Assembly (NCBI GenBank): GCA_020718965.1
Contig: DYRE01000112.1
Location: forward strand, 1 to 7,044
DNA length: 7,044 bases
Reading direction: 5' to 3'
DNA from: Desulfomonile tiedjei
GTDB taxonomy: Bacteria > Desulfobacterota > Desulfomonilia > Desulfomonilales > Desulfomonilaceae
A program made the translations under genes and the position numbers. Under the pieces are notes generated by a model. The model had not been told where the DNA came from and ran no database searches. It worked only from the letters and a program-made list of their open reading frames with translations. Shown here one piece after another: positions 1 to 6,666 of this stretch; positions within the stretch are counted from its first letter, which is position 1; every line of letters begins with the position of its first letter.

Positions 1-61
1 CTACGATGACATTAAACTACTGATTACAATAGGTTGTAACATGTTTAGCGAAGTTGATTTA

Positions 62-137
62 GGAGGGCATTTTGGAGGGCATCGAGTTGTCGTGATTTAC
101 TCACATTTTCCTAAATTGTTGTAATTGCTGGAGGGCA
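62..137. repeat. Three direct copies of GGAGGGCA beyond the tRNA 3' end
   Basis: The octamer GGAGGGCA occurs at 62-69, 74-81 and 130-137. The first two copies are 12 bases apart start to start. The second and third share a longer 9-mer, TGGAGGGCA. A weaker look-alike, GAGGGGTA, lies at 153-160. The copies sit in an A/T-rich stretch of 165 bases with no supported gene, just past the terminator that follows tRNA-Arg. Short direct repeats of this kind next to a tRNA 3' end could be arm-type integrase sites or the border of an integrated element, but no integrase or att duplication is visible in the window. Chance repetition remains possible. Confidence 0.5.
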
Positions 138-165
138 AAAAAAGAGCAAAAAGAGGGGTAGAAAC

Positions 166-191
166 AAAAAAAGCCAGGAGTTATCCTGGCT
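166..191 (-). terminator. Rho-independent terminator after tRNA-Arg
   Basis: Read on the minus strand, the 8-bp stem AGCCAGGA / TCCTGGCT (184-191 with 172-179) closes a 4-base loop. A run of seven T residues follows at once (plus-strand A-tract 166-172, sharing one base with the stem). It lies 26 bases past the encoded CCA end of the tRNA. No hairpin-plus-T-run was found between the protease stop codon at 403 and the tRNA, so this terminator probably also ends transcripts reading through from the PBP1A-protease operon. Confidence 0.9.
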
Positions 192-217
192 AACTATTTA
201 TTTTATTATGTTTTTTT

Positions 218-294
<77 letters not shown>

Positions 295-344
295 ATGCAG
301 TTGATGAGACACGGAAACAAGCGAAATAACCAAATCAATGTTAC

Positions 345-373
345 AATTTAATTTAGGTTGGTTCTCTTGTCAA
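345..373 (-). promoter_or_regulatory. Sigma-70-type promoter for tRNA-Arg
   Basis: On the minus strand, a perfect -35 box TTGACA (368-373) is separated by exactly 17 bases from a -10 box TAAATT (345-350, four of six matches to TATAAT). The predicted transcription start is near 338, giving a leader of about 44 bases before the mature tRNA 5' end at 294. The promoter lies in the 108-base gap after the protease stop codon, so the tRNA can be made independently of the upstream operon. Confidence 0.7.
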
Positions 374-402
374 CAATTCCGTCGTTTTTTCTCAGAGTGC
401 GT

Positions 403-1539
403 CTACCTGGAGATCCGGGGATCTTCAGCCAGCCTTATCGGAACCACGGTCTTTTGACCACCTTTTAAGATATTTAATTTTACTTCATCGCCAATGTTTT
501 TCTGAAAAATCAGGTTCTGGAAATCATCAAACGTAGGCGTAGGAATATCATCCACTCCTGTGACAATGTCTCCACCGAGTAGCAATGGACGGCCTCTGTA
601 TGCTCCCGCCATCTGAGTCCCTCCACGGAGACCGCTCTGGTAAGCCGGACTCCCTTGCGCCACCATGGAGATCAGGAAGCCCTTTACAGCGGGAATACCC
701 AGATTCTGGGCCAATTGTGGATCTATATCAGTGCCGGAAACTATTCCAGCCCATGGATAAATTGCCCGACCAAGTTTTAATATCTGGGTGGATACTTTTT
801 TGGCTCTATCGATAGGAAGGGCCAGCCCAATTCCCATAAACCCGCCAGTCTGGCTGAAGATGGCCGTATTGACACCAATAACAAGTCCTCTGGAGTTGAT
901 GAGTGGTCCACCACTGTTGCCGGGATTGATCGCCGCGTCAGTCTGAATCATTCCGATCATTGTGCGCTGATCTACCACTATATCCCTGTTTAGTGCGCTG
1001 ATAAATCCTGCTGTAACAGTGTGCTGAAAACCAAACGGGTTACCTATGGCGATTACCCGTTGGCCAACCGCAAGGTTGTCGGAATCACCCAGGGGAGCGA
1101 TCGCCATACCCTGAAATGGCTCGATCTTGATTACAGCCAAATCACTGACGGGGTCCTGTCCAATCAGTTTAGCGGAAAGCTTGCGTTCTCCGACGAAGGT
1201 AACCTCAATATTCTGGCTACGACCCACTACATGGCTATTAGTAAGAATGTGCCCCTTGTTGTCGATGACAAATCCCGTCCCCTGACCGGTTTGAGGAACT
1301 ACCTGCATCCAGAAATTGTAAGCCAGAGTCTTTGTCACAACGTTGACCACCGCCGGGCTGAGTTCGCGATGGACACGCATGACCACTGCCTCTCCTACCT
1401 CCAGCGCCTTGTAGGACTCCGGATCAGGGAGCGGTGGTTTTACGATGATGGGTCGCCTGTTGATCCACATGCCCACGACGACTCCGGCTATCAGGATAGT
1501 TAAAATTGTTATGATTGCAGACCAGCCGCGAGACTTCAT
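403..1539 (-). CDS. Membrane-anchored HtrA/DegS-type serine protease, one PDZ domain
   Basis: This is a trypsin-like S1C protease of 378 residues, expected to act in the periplasm on misfolded or regulatory envelope proteins. Residues 6-26 form one hydrophobic segment with no evident cleavage site, so it is probably an inner-membrane anchor. The protease domain covers about 50-258, with the catalytic triad His103 (TNSHVV), Asp133 (SDLAVI) and Ser209 (GNSGGP), all intact. A single C-terminal PDZ domain spans about 263-372, with a likely carboxylate-binding loop at GFLISMV (287-293). Membrane anchor plus protease plus one PDZ matches DegS rather than two-PDZ DegP, but no rseA-like partner is visible, so a DegS function is not claimed. 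The ATG shares its A with the TAA stop of the PBP1A gene (TAATG), and GGGG lies six bases upstream as a weak ribosome site. This suggests translation coupled to PBP1A. Confidence 0.93.
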   Translation of the reverse strand: MKSRGWSAIITILTILIAGVVVGMWINRRPIIVKPPLPDPESYKALEVGEAVVMRVHRELSPAVVNVVTKTLAYNFWMQVVPQTGQGTGFVIDNKGHILTNSHVVGRSQNIEVTFVGERKLSAKLIGQDPVSDLAVIKIEPFQGMAIAPLGDSDNLAVGQRVIAIGNPFGFQHTVTAGFISALNRDIVVDQRTMIGMIQTDAAINPGNSGGPLINSRGLVIGVNTAIFSQTGGFMGIGLALPIDRAKKVSTQILKLGRAIYPWAGIVSGTDIDPQLAQNLGIPAVKGFLISMVAQGSPAYQSGLRGGTQMAGAYRGRPLLLGGDIVTGVDDIPTPTFDDFQNLIFQKNIGDEVKLNILKGGQKTVVPIRLAEDPRISR

Positions 1540-4391
1540 TATCTGCCCCAGACTTGCGCAGGATATTCATCCATGTAACCTGCGCCTGATTGATAAGGAA
1601 GATTTGGTGATCTCCTCCCTTGATTATTGTAGGATTCCTGAAGCTCAGAATAGTCCATGGCCCCCTGGTAGGGCCCATCCGGAGAGAACAAGGATCTGCC
1701 CCTCTCATCACGCAAGGTCGATGCATACCCCAGAGTTTGCCCTGTGGGAGAGAGGACTCTGATACCGCCCTGATACATATACGTTTCAGCGTAACCCGGC
1801 GGCCACTGTTGCATTGAGTTCATGTCTCCCGAATACATGAAGTGTGGAGCGTCGACAGGACAAAAAGTCTTGGCGCCGAAACTCGGGTCAAAATCAGGGC
1901 CGGTTCTTGTCGAATTGTAGCCATAGCTGTGGTATGGCTCCCCGCTTTCCGGGTAGGCTAGTCCCGGCGGAGGAACATACTGTTCAGAAGGGGCGCCTTT
2001 TAGCAATTCACCCATAAAATCCATCCACACTGGCAAAGCGGCCACTCCTCCATATTCTCGCTTGCCCAGGGAAAGCTTGGAATCAAACCCGATCCAGACG
2101 CCGGTAGTGTAAGTAGGGTTGAATCCGATAAACCAAGCGTCTGCGCAGTCATCGGTAGTTCCCGTCTTCCCCGCGAGATCGTTTCTTTGAAGCTTTCTAA
2201 CATTTGACGCAGTACCCGAGACACATGTTTGCGTAAGCATTTGAACCATAAGAAAAGCTGTTTGAGGGCTTACGGCGCGTTCAATTACCCTTACGTCCGG
2301 CCCTTTTAAATTTGGAAATGATTGAGTAAGCACAGATTCCAGTTTCAATCCGGGGGAATGATTCCCGATCTCCGTCTTCCTGTCAACAGGTTTATTTTTT
2401 GAGTCATCCGCTTCGTCCCGGTCTTCTTCAAAATCATGAGGCTGTTCATTATGCTGGCCTGTATACGCCGAGATCCAGGCTGGCGAAGGAACTGCTTCCT
2501 CATCGGTGTTAACCAGTAGTTGAGTGTTGTCCTCCAGAACATTTCCGAAACGATCCATGACCTTTTTTATCATTACTGGACTTATTAGCTTCCCCATGTT
2601 CGGGAAAACCGTATACGCAGAGGTAAGCTCAAGCGGAGTAACTTCCGAAGATCCCAGCCCAAGAGAAAGATTGTGCCCCAGAGGCGATTTGATTCCCATA
2701 TTTCTTGCAGCGTTTATGGTGGTTTCCAGTCCAACGTCCATCAGCAACTTTATGGCCACGACGTTTCTGGACAGAGCCAGCGCGTTTGTGAGGTTGGTGG
2801 CCCCGATGAATCCTCCATCAGAGTTGGCTGGCACCCACTCGGGCTCACGTTGGTCAATCACGACGGCTATGGGCTCATCGACAACCAGTGTGTTTGGGCT
2901 ATACCCGGCCCATTCCAGCGCCGCTGAATATACGACAGGCTTGAAGGCGCTCCCTGGCTGCCTCTTTGCCTGTGTAGCCCTGTTAAAAGATGACGTTTCA
3001 AAGTCCAGTCCTCCAACCAGGGCCCGGACATAGCCGTTCCTGTTCTCAATGCAGACTAGCGCCCCCTGAATCGGAGGGCTGGTTATCTGCCTGAGCGCTA
3101 AATTTTTTCCATCATCTTCTACCACGTGAAATTCCAGAAGATCGTTAATTCTGTACTCTGATCCCGTCGAAAGTTTCATGCCAAACTTTAGGGAACCCCG
3201 CAACGCTACAACGTAATCCGTAGACAAGGGCTCCTGGTTCTTTTTCCCTTTCTTTTTCCTCTGTTCGGGAGCCTCAATTACAATCCCCTGGACAATGTCC
3301 CCGACATTTATCGATGAAGGAGCGGACTCGTTCAGAAACTCTTTCGCCTCAAGGGGTTTGAGTCTTTTGACAAGTCCCGCCGGACGCCGCTCACGCTTCT
3401 CCCAAGCCTTAGCTCCCTTCAACAGGGCCGCTGAGGCTGCGTCTTGCCTGACAGGATTCATGGTGGTCCAGACCTGCAATCCTTCATTATACAGGCGATT
3501 TGAACCATATTTTTCTATGACTTTTTGCCTGACAGCCTCTGTAAAATATGGCGCTCTGGAAAACGGATTTGGAAAATTCTCCCTGAAAGTTGGAACCTCG
3601 TTCATTGCCTTCTGAAAATCAGCGTCGCTGATAAAATTGTTTCGGAGCATGCTATTCAGCACAAACTCTCTTCTCTTGAGCGCGTTTTCAAGATTTTTCG
3701 GCGGGGCCGACTTGTTGGGGTTTGACACAAGCCCCGCTATCATCGCCGCTTCGGCAACTGAAAGTTCGCCTGTGGATTTTCCGAAGTAGGTTCTTGCAGC
3801 GGCTTCCAGGCCATAAGCCCCCCGACCCAGGTAAATTTCATTCAGATACAGATTCAATATTTCCTGTTTAGAAAGAGATTTTTCGAGCCGGAAAGAAAGT
3901 ATGGCTTCTCGTATTTTCCTCGAAATTTTCTTTTCTTTGGTAAGAATAAAATTCTTTGTGACCTGCTGGGTTATCGTGCTGGCCCCCTGGGAGAAATTAC
4001 CGGACTTGAGGTTTTTGACGATCGCTCTTGATATACCGACGAGATCAATGCCGGGATGAGAAAAGAATCTTGCGTCTTCAGCAGCCAGAAACGCATTTAT
4101 TACATGCGGGGGAATTGAAACCAGAGGAACAGGAAACCTCTTCTCCTTGTAAAATACTCCGATAACAGAGCCATCGTCGGCATAAAAGGTAGAGACAGTC
4201 TTGGGTCGGTATGCCCTAAGATCTGGAATATCCGGCAGGTCCTTCGAAAAGATGAGGTATGCGCCCAGACCAGAACCCAGGAGTCCCGAAAGCAGCCCAA
4301 TTATCAACAGGAGAGGAATACCTACCCATACCCATGCGAATATCCCGCTGACCGGTTTCAAATATTTGAATTTTTTCTTTTTGTCAGCCAT
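1539..4391 (-). CDS. mrcA: Penicillin-binding protein 1A, bifunctional peptidoglycan glycosyltransferase/transpeptidase
   Basis: This class A PBP polymerises lipid II into glycan strands and cross-links peptide stems on the periplasmic face of the inner membrane. It has 950 residues: a basic cytoplasmic N-terminus, a membrane segment at about 18-48, and a GT51 domain at about 70-245. The GT51 motifs are EDARFFSHPG (catalytic Glu105), GASTITQQ (136-143) and RKIREA (second Glu162). An OB-like insert follows at about 360-437, then a transpeptidase domain at about 440-795 with SAFK (Ser481, Lys484), SRN (541-543) and KTGT (742-745). All key residues are present. It is longer than E. coli PBP1a (850 residues), mainly through a Tyr/Pro/Gly-rich tail after 800. 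An acidic linker lies at about 650-670. An in-frame TAG directly precedes the ATG, which excludes an upstream start; no good Shine-Dalgarno is seen. It is first gene of an operon with the HtrA-like protease. The symbol ponA would be equally fair. Confidence 0.96.
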   Translation of the reverse strand: MADKKKKFKYLKPVSGIFAWVWVGIPLLLIIGLLSGLLGSGLGAYLIFSKDLPDIPDLRAYRPKTVSTFYADDGSVIGVFYKEKRFPVPLVSIPPHVINAFLAAEDARFFSHPGIDLVGISRAIVKNLKSGNFSQGASTITQQVTKNFILTKEKKISRKIREAILSFRLEKSLSKQEILNLYLNEIYLGRGAYGLEAAARTYFGKSTGELSVAEAAMIAGLVSNPNKSAPPKNLENALKRREFVLNSMLRNNFISDADFQKAMNEVPTFRENFPNPFSRAPYFTEAVRQKVIEKYGSNRLYNEGLQVWTTMNPVRQDAASAALLKGAKAWEKRERRPAGLVKRLKPLEAKEFLNESAPSSINVGDIVQGIVIEAPEQRKKKGKKNQEPLSTDYVVALRGSLKFGMKLSTGSEYRINDLLEFHVVEDDGKNLALRQITSPPIQGALVCIENRNGYVRALVGGLDFETSSFNRATQAKRQPGSAFKPVVYSAALEWAGYSPNTLVVDEPIAVVIDQREPEWVPANSDGGFIGATNLTNALALSRNVVAIKLLMDVGLETTINAARNMGIKSPLGHNLSLGLGSSEVTPLELTSAYTVFPNMGKLISPVMIKKVMDRFGNVLEDNTQLLVNTDEEAVPSPAWISAYTGQHNEQPHDFEEDRDEADDSKNKPVDRKTEIGNHSPGLKLESVLTQSFPNLKGPDVRVIERAVSPQTAFLMVQMLTQTCVSGTASNVRKLQRNDLAGKTGTTDDCADAWFIGFNPTYTTGVWIGFDSKLSLGKREYGGVAALPVWMDFMGELLKGAPSEQYVPPPGLAYPESGEPYHSYGYNSTRTGPDFDPSFGAKTFCPVDAPHFMYSGDMNSMQQWPPGYAETYMYQGGIRVLSPTGQTLGYASTLRDERGRSLFSPDGPYQGAMDYSELQESYNNQGRRSPNLPYQSGAGYMDEYPAQVWGR

Positions 4392-4407
4392 CTATTGACG
4401 CCATGAA

Positions 4408-4432
4408 GCCAAAAGTTTTTCATAATTTTGGC
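4408..4432 (-). promoter_or_regulatory. Hairpin in the PBP1A mRNA leader
   Basis: The inverted repeat GCCAAAA / TTTTGGC (4408-4414 and 4426-4432) would form a 7-bp stem with an 11-base loop in the PBP1A leader RNA, ending 16 bases before the ATG. Four of the seven pairs are A-U, and no T-run follows it on the minus strand. It is therefore not a terminator and at most a weak leader structure. A regulatory role is only a guess. Confidence 0.3.
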
Positions 4433-4454
4433 CTACCTGATTTGAATAATTACA

Positions 4455-4483
4455 AGTTTATGTCAGGGCCATTAACTCGTCAA
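4455..4483 (-). promoter_or_regulatory. Sigma-70-type promoter for the PBP1A-protease operon
   Basis: On the minus strand, TTGACG (4478-4483, five of six -35 matches) is followed after exactly 17 bases by TAAACT (4455-4460, four of six -10 matches). The predicted start near 4448 gives an untranslated leader of about 57 bases before the PBP1A ATG at 4391. It is the best promoter candidate in the divergent intergenic region and points in the right direction for the operon. Confidence 0.65.
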
Positions 4484-4489
4484 GGAAAG

Positions 4490-4503
4490 TCCATATATCT
4501 GGA
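4490..4503. promoter_or_regulatory. Imperfect palindrome just upstream of the PBP1A -35 box
   Basis: TCCATATATCTGGA matches its own reverse complement at 12 of 14 positions. It lies six bases upstream of the -35 box of the PBP1A promoter, a usual place for an activator or other dimeric regulator. No known operator was recognised, and a single palindrome of this length can occur by chance. Confidence 0.2.
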
Positions 4504-4639
4504 AGTTTCGCGTTATCGCTTTCTTCTCAGCGTCAAAATGTAAATACGTTTTTATTGCTTGACTAAACAGGACAGATTTACCTTGATCAGATCCTTGACG
4601 CGGGAAAAACCATGAACTAAGCTCCTGGAATTGCTTTTC

Positions 4640-4644
4640 GGAGG
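4640..4644 (+). promoter_or_regulatory. Ribosome binding site fixing the TTG start of ispF
   Basis: GGAGG at 4640-4644 stands seven bases before TTG 4652-4654. The alternative in-frame TTG at 4631 would place this strong Shine-Dalgarno inside the coding region and add seven residues not found in the family, so the site decides the start. Confidence 0.85.
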
Positions 4645-4651
4645 AACTGAT

Positions 4652-5134
4652 TTGCGTATCGGATATGGATTCGACGCTCACAGGCTGGCGCCACATCGAA
4701 AGCTGGTTTTGGGAGGCGTAGAAATTGATCACCCCTTGGGCCTCGAAGGACATTCCGACGCCGATGTTCTGATCCATGCAGTTATTGACGCTCTGTTAGG
4801 CGCCGCGGGCATGGGCGACATCGGCATGCTTTTCCCCGACACAGACCCCTCATACAAGGGGGCGTCAAGTCTTGGACTATTATCTGAAACAGCCTCCAGG
4901 ATAATTTCCCGAGGTTTTGGAATCTCAAATGTGGACGTCTCGCTGCTTGCTGAAAGACCAAAAATAGGACCATTTCGTGAGCAAATGACGAAAAATGTCG
5001 CTGATTGTATCGGTATACATATAAGTCGCGTCAACATAAAAGCGACCACCACGGAGAAACTTGGATTTGTCGGAAGACAGGAAGGTTTGGCCGCTACAGC
5101 CGTAGCATTGCTGAATGAGCCTGAAAACCCATGA
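4652..5134 (+). CDS. ispF: 2-C-methyl-D-erythritol 2,4-cyclodiphosphate synthase
   Basis: IspF converts 4-diphosphocytidyl-methylerythritol 2-phosphate to methylerythritol 2,4-cyclodiphosphate with release of CMP, in the cytosolic MEP route to isoprenoid precursors. From TTG 4652 the product is 160 residues, the usual family length, and opens with the characteristic RIGYGFDAHRL. The zinc ligands Asp8, His10 and His42 are present. HSDADV (34-39), the DIGMLFPDTDP segment (56-66) and the nucleotide-binding block TTTEKLGF (132-139, including Glu135) all match the family. It starts a probable operon with cysS 24 bases downstream. An ispF-cysS pairing is common, often with ispD upstream, but ispD is not next to it here, so the other MEP genes lie elsewhere. 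No convincing promoter was found in the 260 bases before it. Confidence 0.97.
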   Translation: MRIGYGFDAHRLAPHRKLVLGGVEIDHPLGLEGHSDADVLIHAVIDALLGAAGMGDIGMLFPDTDPSYKGASSLGLLSETASRIISRGFGISNVDVSLLAERPKIGPFREQMTKNVADCIGIHISRVNIKATTTEKLGFVGRQEGLAATAVALLNEPENP

Positions 5135-5146
5135 AATATAATGTTT

Positions 5147-5152
5147 AGGGAG
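5147..5152 (+). promoter_or_regulatory. Ribosome binding site fixing the start of cysS
   Basis: AGGGAG at 5147-5152 lies six bases before ATG 5159-5161. An in-frame ATG at 5141 exists but would overlap this site, lacks a Shine-Dalgarno of its own and would add six residues before the family-typical N-terminus (MGLKIYNTLT), so 5159 is preferred. Confidence 0.85.
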
Positions 5153-5158
5153 CGCTTA

Positions 5159-6613
5159 ATGGGTCTCAAAATCTACAACACATTGACCAGAAAGAAAGAA
5201 CCGTTTGTTCCGGTGAATCCAGGCAAGGTTGGAATGTATGTCTGCGGAGTCACTGTGTATGACATGTGTCACATCGGCCACGCCCGTTCTGTGGTGCTGT
5301 TTGATGTAATTTACCGGTACCTTCTCAAGAGTGGTCTTGATGTCACCTACATCAGGAATTTTACCGACATTGACGATAAGATTATAAACCGCGCCACTCA
5401 GTTGGGAGAAGACTGGAAACATTTAGCGGAGAGATTTGTAAAAGAGTTTCATTTCGACATGGACGCCCTTGGTGTAAAAAGACCCAGCATAGAACCAAAG
5501 GCTACTGACCACATACAGGATATTATATCGTTGATAAGCGCTTTGATAGATACTGGGCACGCTTACGAGGCGGACGGAGATGTTATGTTCTCTGTCACAA
5601 GTTTTTCCACATACGGAAAACTGTCCGGAAAAAAGACCGAAGATCTGGTCTCTGGCGCTCGGGTTGAAGTTGACGAAAAAAAGAAGGATCCCTTGGATTT
5701 TGCGCTTTGGAAAGCGGCCAAAATTGGCGAGCCTTTCTGGAACAGCCCGTGGGGCCCAGGGAGACCAGGCTGGCACATAGAATGCTCAGCAATGAGCATG
5801 AGATATCTTGGTCCCACTTTTGACATTCATGGTGGTGGAGCCGACCTGACCTTTCCTCATCATGAAAACGAGATTGCCCAATCGGAGGGCGCCACAGGAG
5901 AGCCTTTTGCGAAATACTGGATACATAATGGCTTCGTAAACATACGCTCCGAGAAGATGTCGAAATCGTTGGGTAATGTCCTCAATATTAGGGATATACT
6001 CAAAGAAACTCATCCCGAGGCCCTGCGTCTGTTTCTCCTCTCCAGTCATTACAGAAGCCCCCTTGATTTCAACGATACATCTATTAGAGAGGCGTCAGTT
6101 GGATTGGAACGACTTTACGCGGCGTGTGCCTCACTCGAGGAAATTGAGGAAGCTGCGGGCCGGCTTTCTTCTCTTCCAGTAGAATTGTCAGACCTGGATT
6201 CCAGGTTCAGGGAAGCCATGGATGATGATTTCAATACCCCCAAGGGCCTGGCGATAATGTTTGAAGCCTCCAGGGCTATTAACAGGATTCATACCGAATC
6301 CGGCGGAGATAAAGACAAGATACCAGCGCCTGATCTTCTTCGGAAAGCCGGGAATGAACTTGCCGGCTGGGCGCGGGATGTATTTGGAATCCTTAATGAG
6401 AATCCGCAGGATTTTCTTGAGAAAACAAGAAGATCAGGTACTGATGAACTTGGGATTACTGAAGATCAAATCCGACAACTTCTTGATGAGAGGTCTGAAG
6501 CCAGAAAGACCAGAAACTTCAAGCTGGCGGATGAAATTAGGGACAAACTGCTTGAAAAAGGTATCCTTATCGAAGATGGCCCTGAAGGATCGACCTGGCG
6601 AGTCAAACAGTAA
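5159..6613 (+). CDS. cysS: Cysteinyl-tRNA synthetase
   Basis: This class I aminoacyl-tRNA synthetase attaches cysteine to tRNA-Cys in the cytosol using ATP. It has 484 residues from ATG 5159, close to the usual 460-500. The Rossmann catalytic core carries HIGH (38-41) and KMSKS (266-270). The cysteine-selecting zinc site is complete: Cys29, Cys209 (in GWHIECS), His234 and Glu238 (in FPHHENE). The block SSHYRSPLDF (295-304) and the DALR-type helical region after it are present. The C-terminal part (about 430-484, with ARKTRNFKLADEIRD) is the typical anticodon-binding end of the family. It is 24 bases after ispF and 53 bases before the ATPase gene, with no terminator in either gap. No anomalies were seen. 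Confidence 0.98.
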   Translation: MGLKIYNTLTRKKEPFVPVNPGKVGMYVCGVTVYDMCHIGHARSVVLFDVIYRYLLKSGLDVTYIRNFTDIDDKIINRATQLGEDWKHLAERFVKEFHFDMDALGVKRPSIEPKATDHIQDIISLISALIDTGHAYEADGDVMFSVTSFSTYGKLSGKKTEDLVSGARVEVDEKKKDPLDFALWKAAKIGEPFWNSPWGPGRPGWHIECSAMSMRYLGPTFDIHGGGADLTFPHHENEIAQSEGATGEPFAKYWIHNGFVNIRSEKMSKSLGNVLNIRDILKETHPEALRLFLLSSHYRSPLDFNDTSIREASVGLERLYAACASLEEIEEAAGRLSSLPVELSDLDSRFREAMDDDFNTPKGLAIMFEASRAINRIHTESGGDKDKIPAPDLLRKAGNELAGWARDVFGILNENPQDFLEKTRRSGTDELGITEDQIRQLLDERSEARKTRNFKLADEIRDKLLEKGILIEDGPEGSTWRVKQ

Positions 6614-6666
6614 CTTTCTCGGGGCGTTTTCAAAACACAATCTCTGAGGGAATCAAGTCGCATTAG

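Noticed and set aside
2..123. Open reading frame on the plus strand from the left edge to a TAA at 121-123 (about 40 codons), with an internal ATG at 41
   Set aside because: Short, no recognisable motif, no ribosome site before the ATG, and its only striking part (GGHFGGH) simply reflects the DNA repeat. It could be the end of a gene outside the window, but this cannot be supported.
1021..1503. Plus-strand frame of 160 codons opposite the protease gene
   Set aside because: It lies wholly antisense to a gene with intact catalytic motifs, has no family resemblance and no ribosome site; it is a shadow.
2307..2474. Acidic, hydrophilic stretch (residues about 640-695) in PBP1A between SRN and KTGT, first taken as a foreign insertion
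   Set aside because: The spacing from catalytic Ser481 to KTGT (about 260 residues) is not clearly longer than in Gram-negative PBP1a proteins as I recall them, so it is probably a variable surface linker rather than an inserted domain.
2524..3033. Plus-strand frame of 169 codons opposite the transpeptidase part of PBP1A
   Set aside because: Antisense to conserved transpeptidase coding sequence, low plausibility of the translated product, no start signal.
4559..4623. Possible ispF promoters: TTGACT at 4559 and TTGACG at 4595 as -35 boxes
   Set aside because: With 17-18 base spacing the matching -10 hexamers (CTTGAT or TTGATC, and TAAGCT) agree poorly with TATAAT. No confident choice can be made.
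4472..4777. Minus-strand frame of 101 codons across the intergenic region and the start of ispF
   Set aside because: It overlaps the conserved N-terminal part of ispF and the PBP1A promoter; no domain or ribosome site is seen.
6630..6640. Short palindrome-like GTTTTCAAAAC after cysS, considered as a terminator
   Set aside because: The loop would be one base, the arms are nearly all A-T, and no T-run follows it; it cannot act as a Rho-independent terminator.
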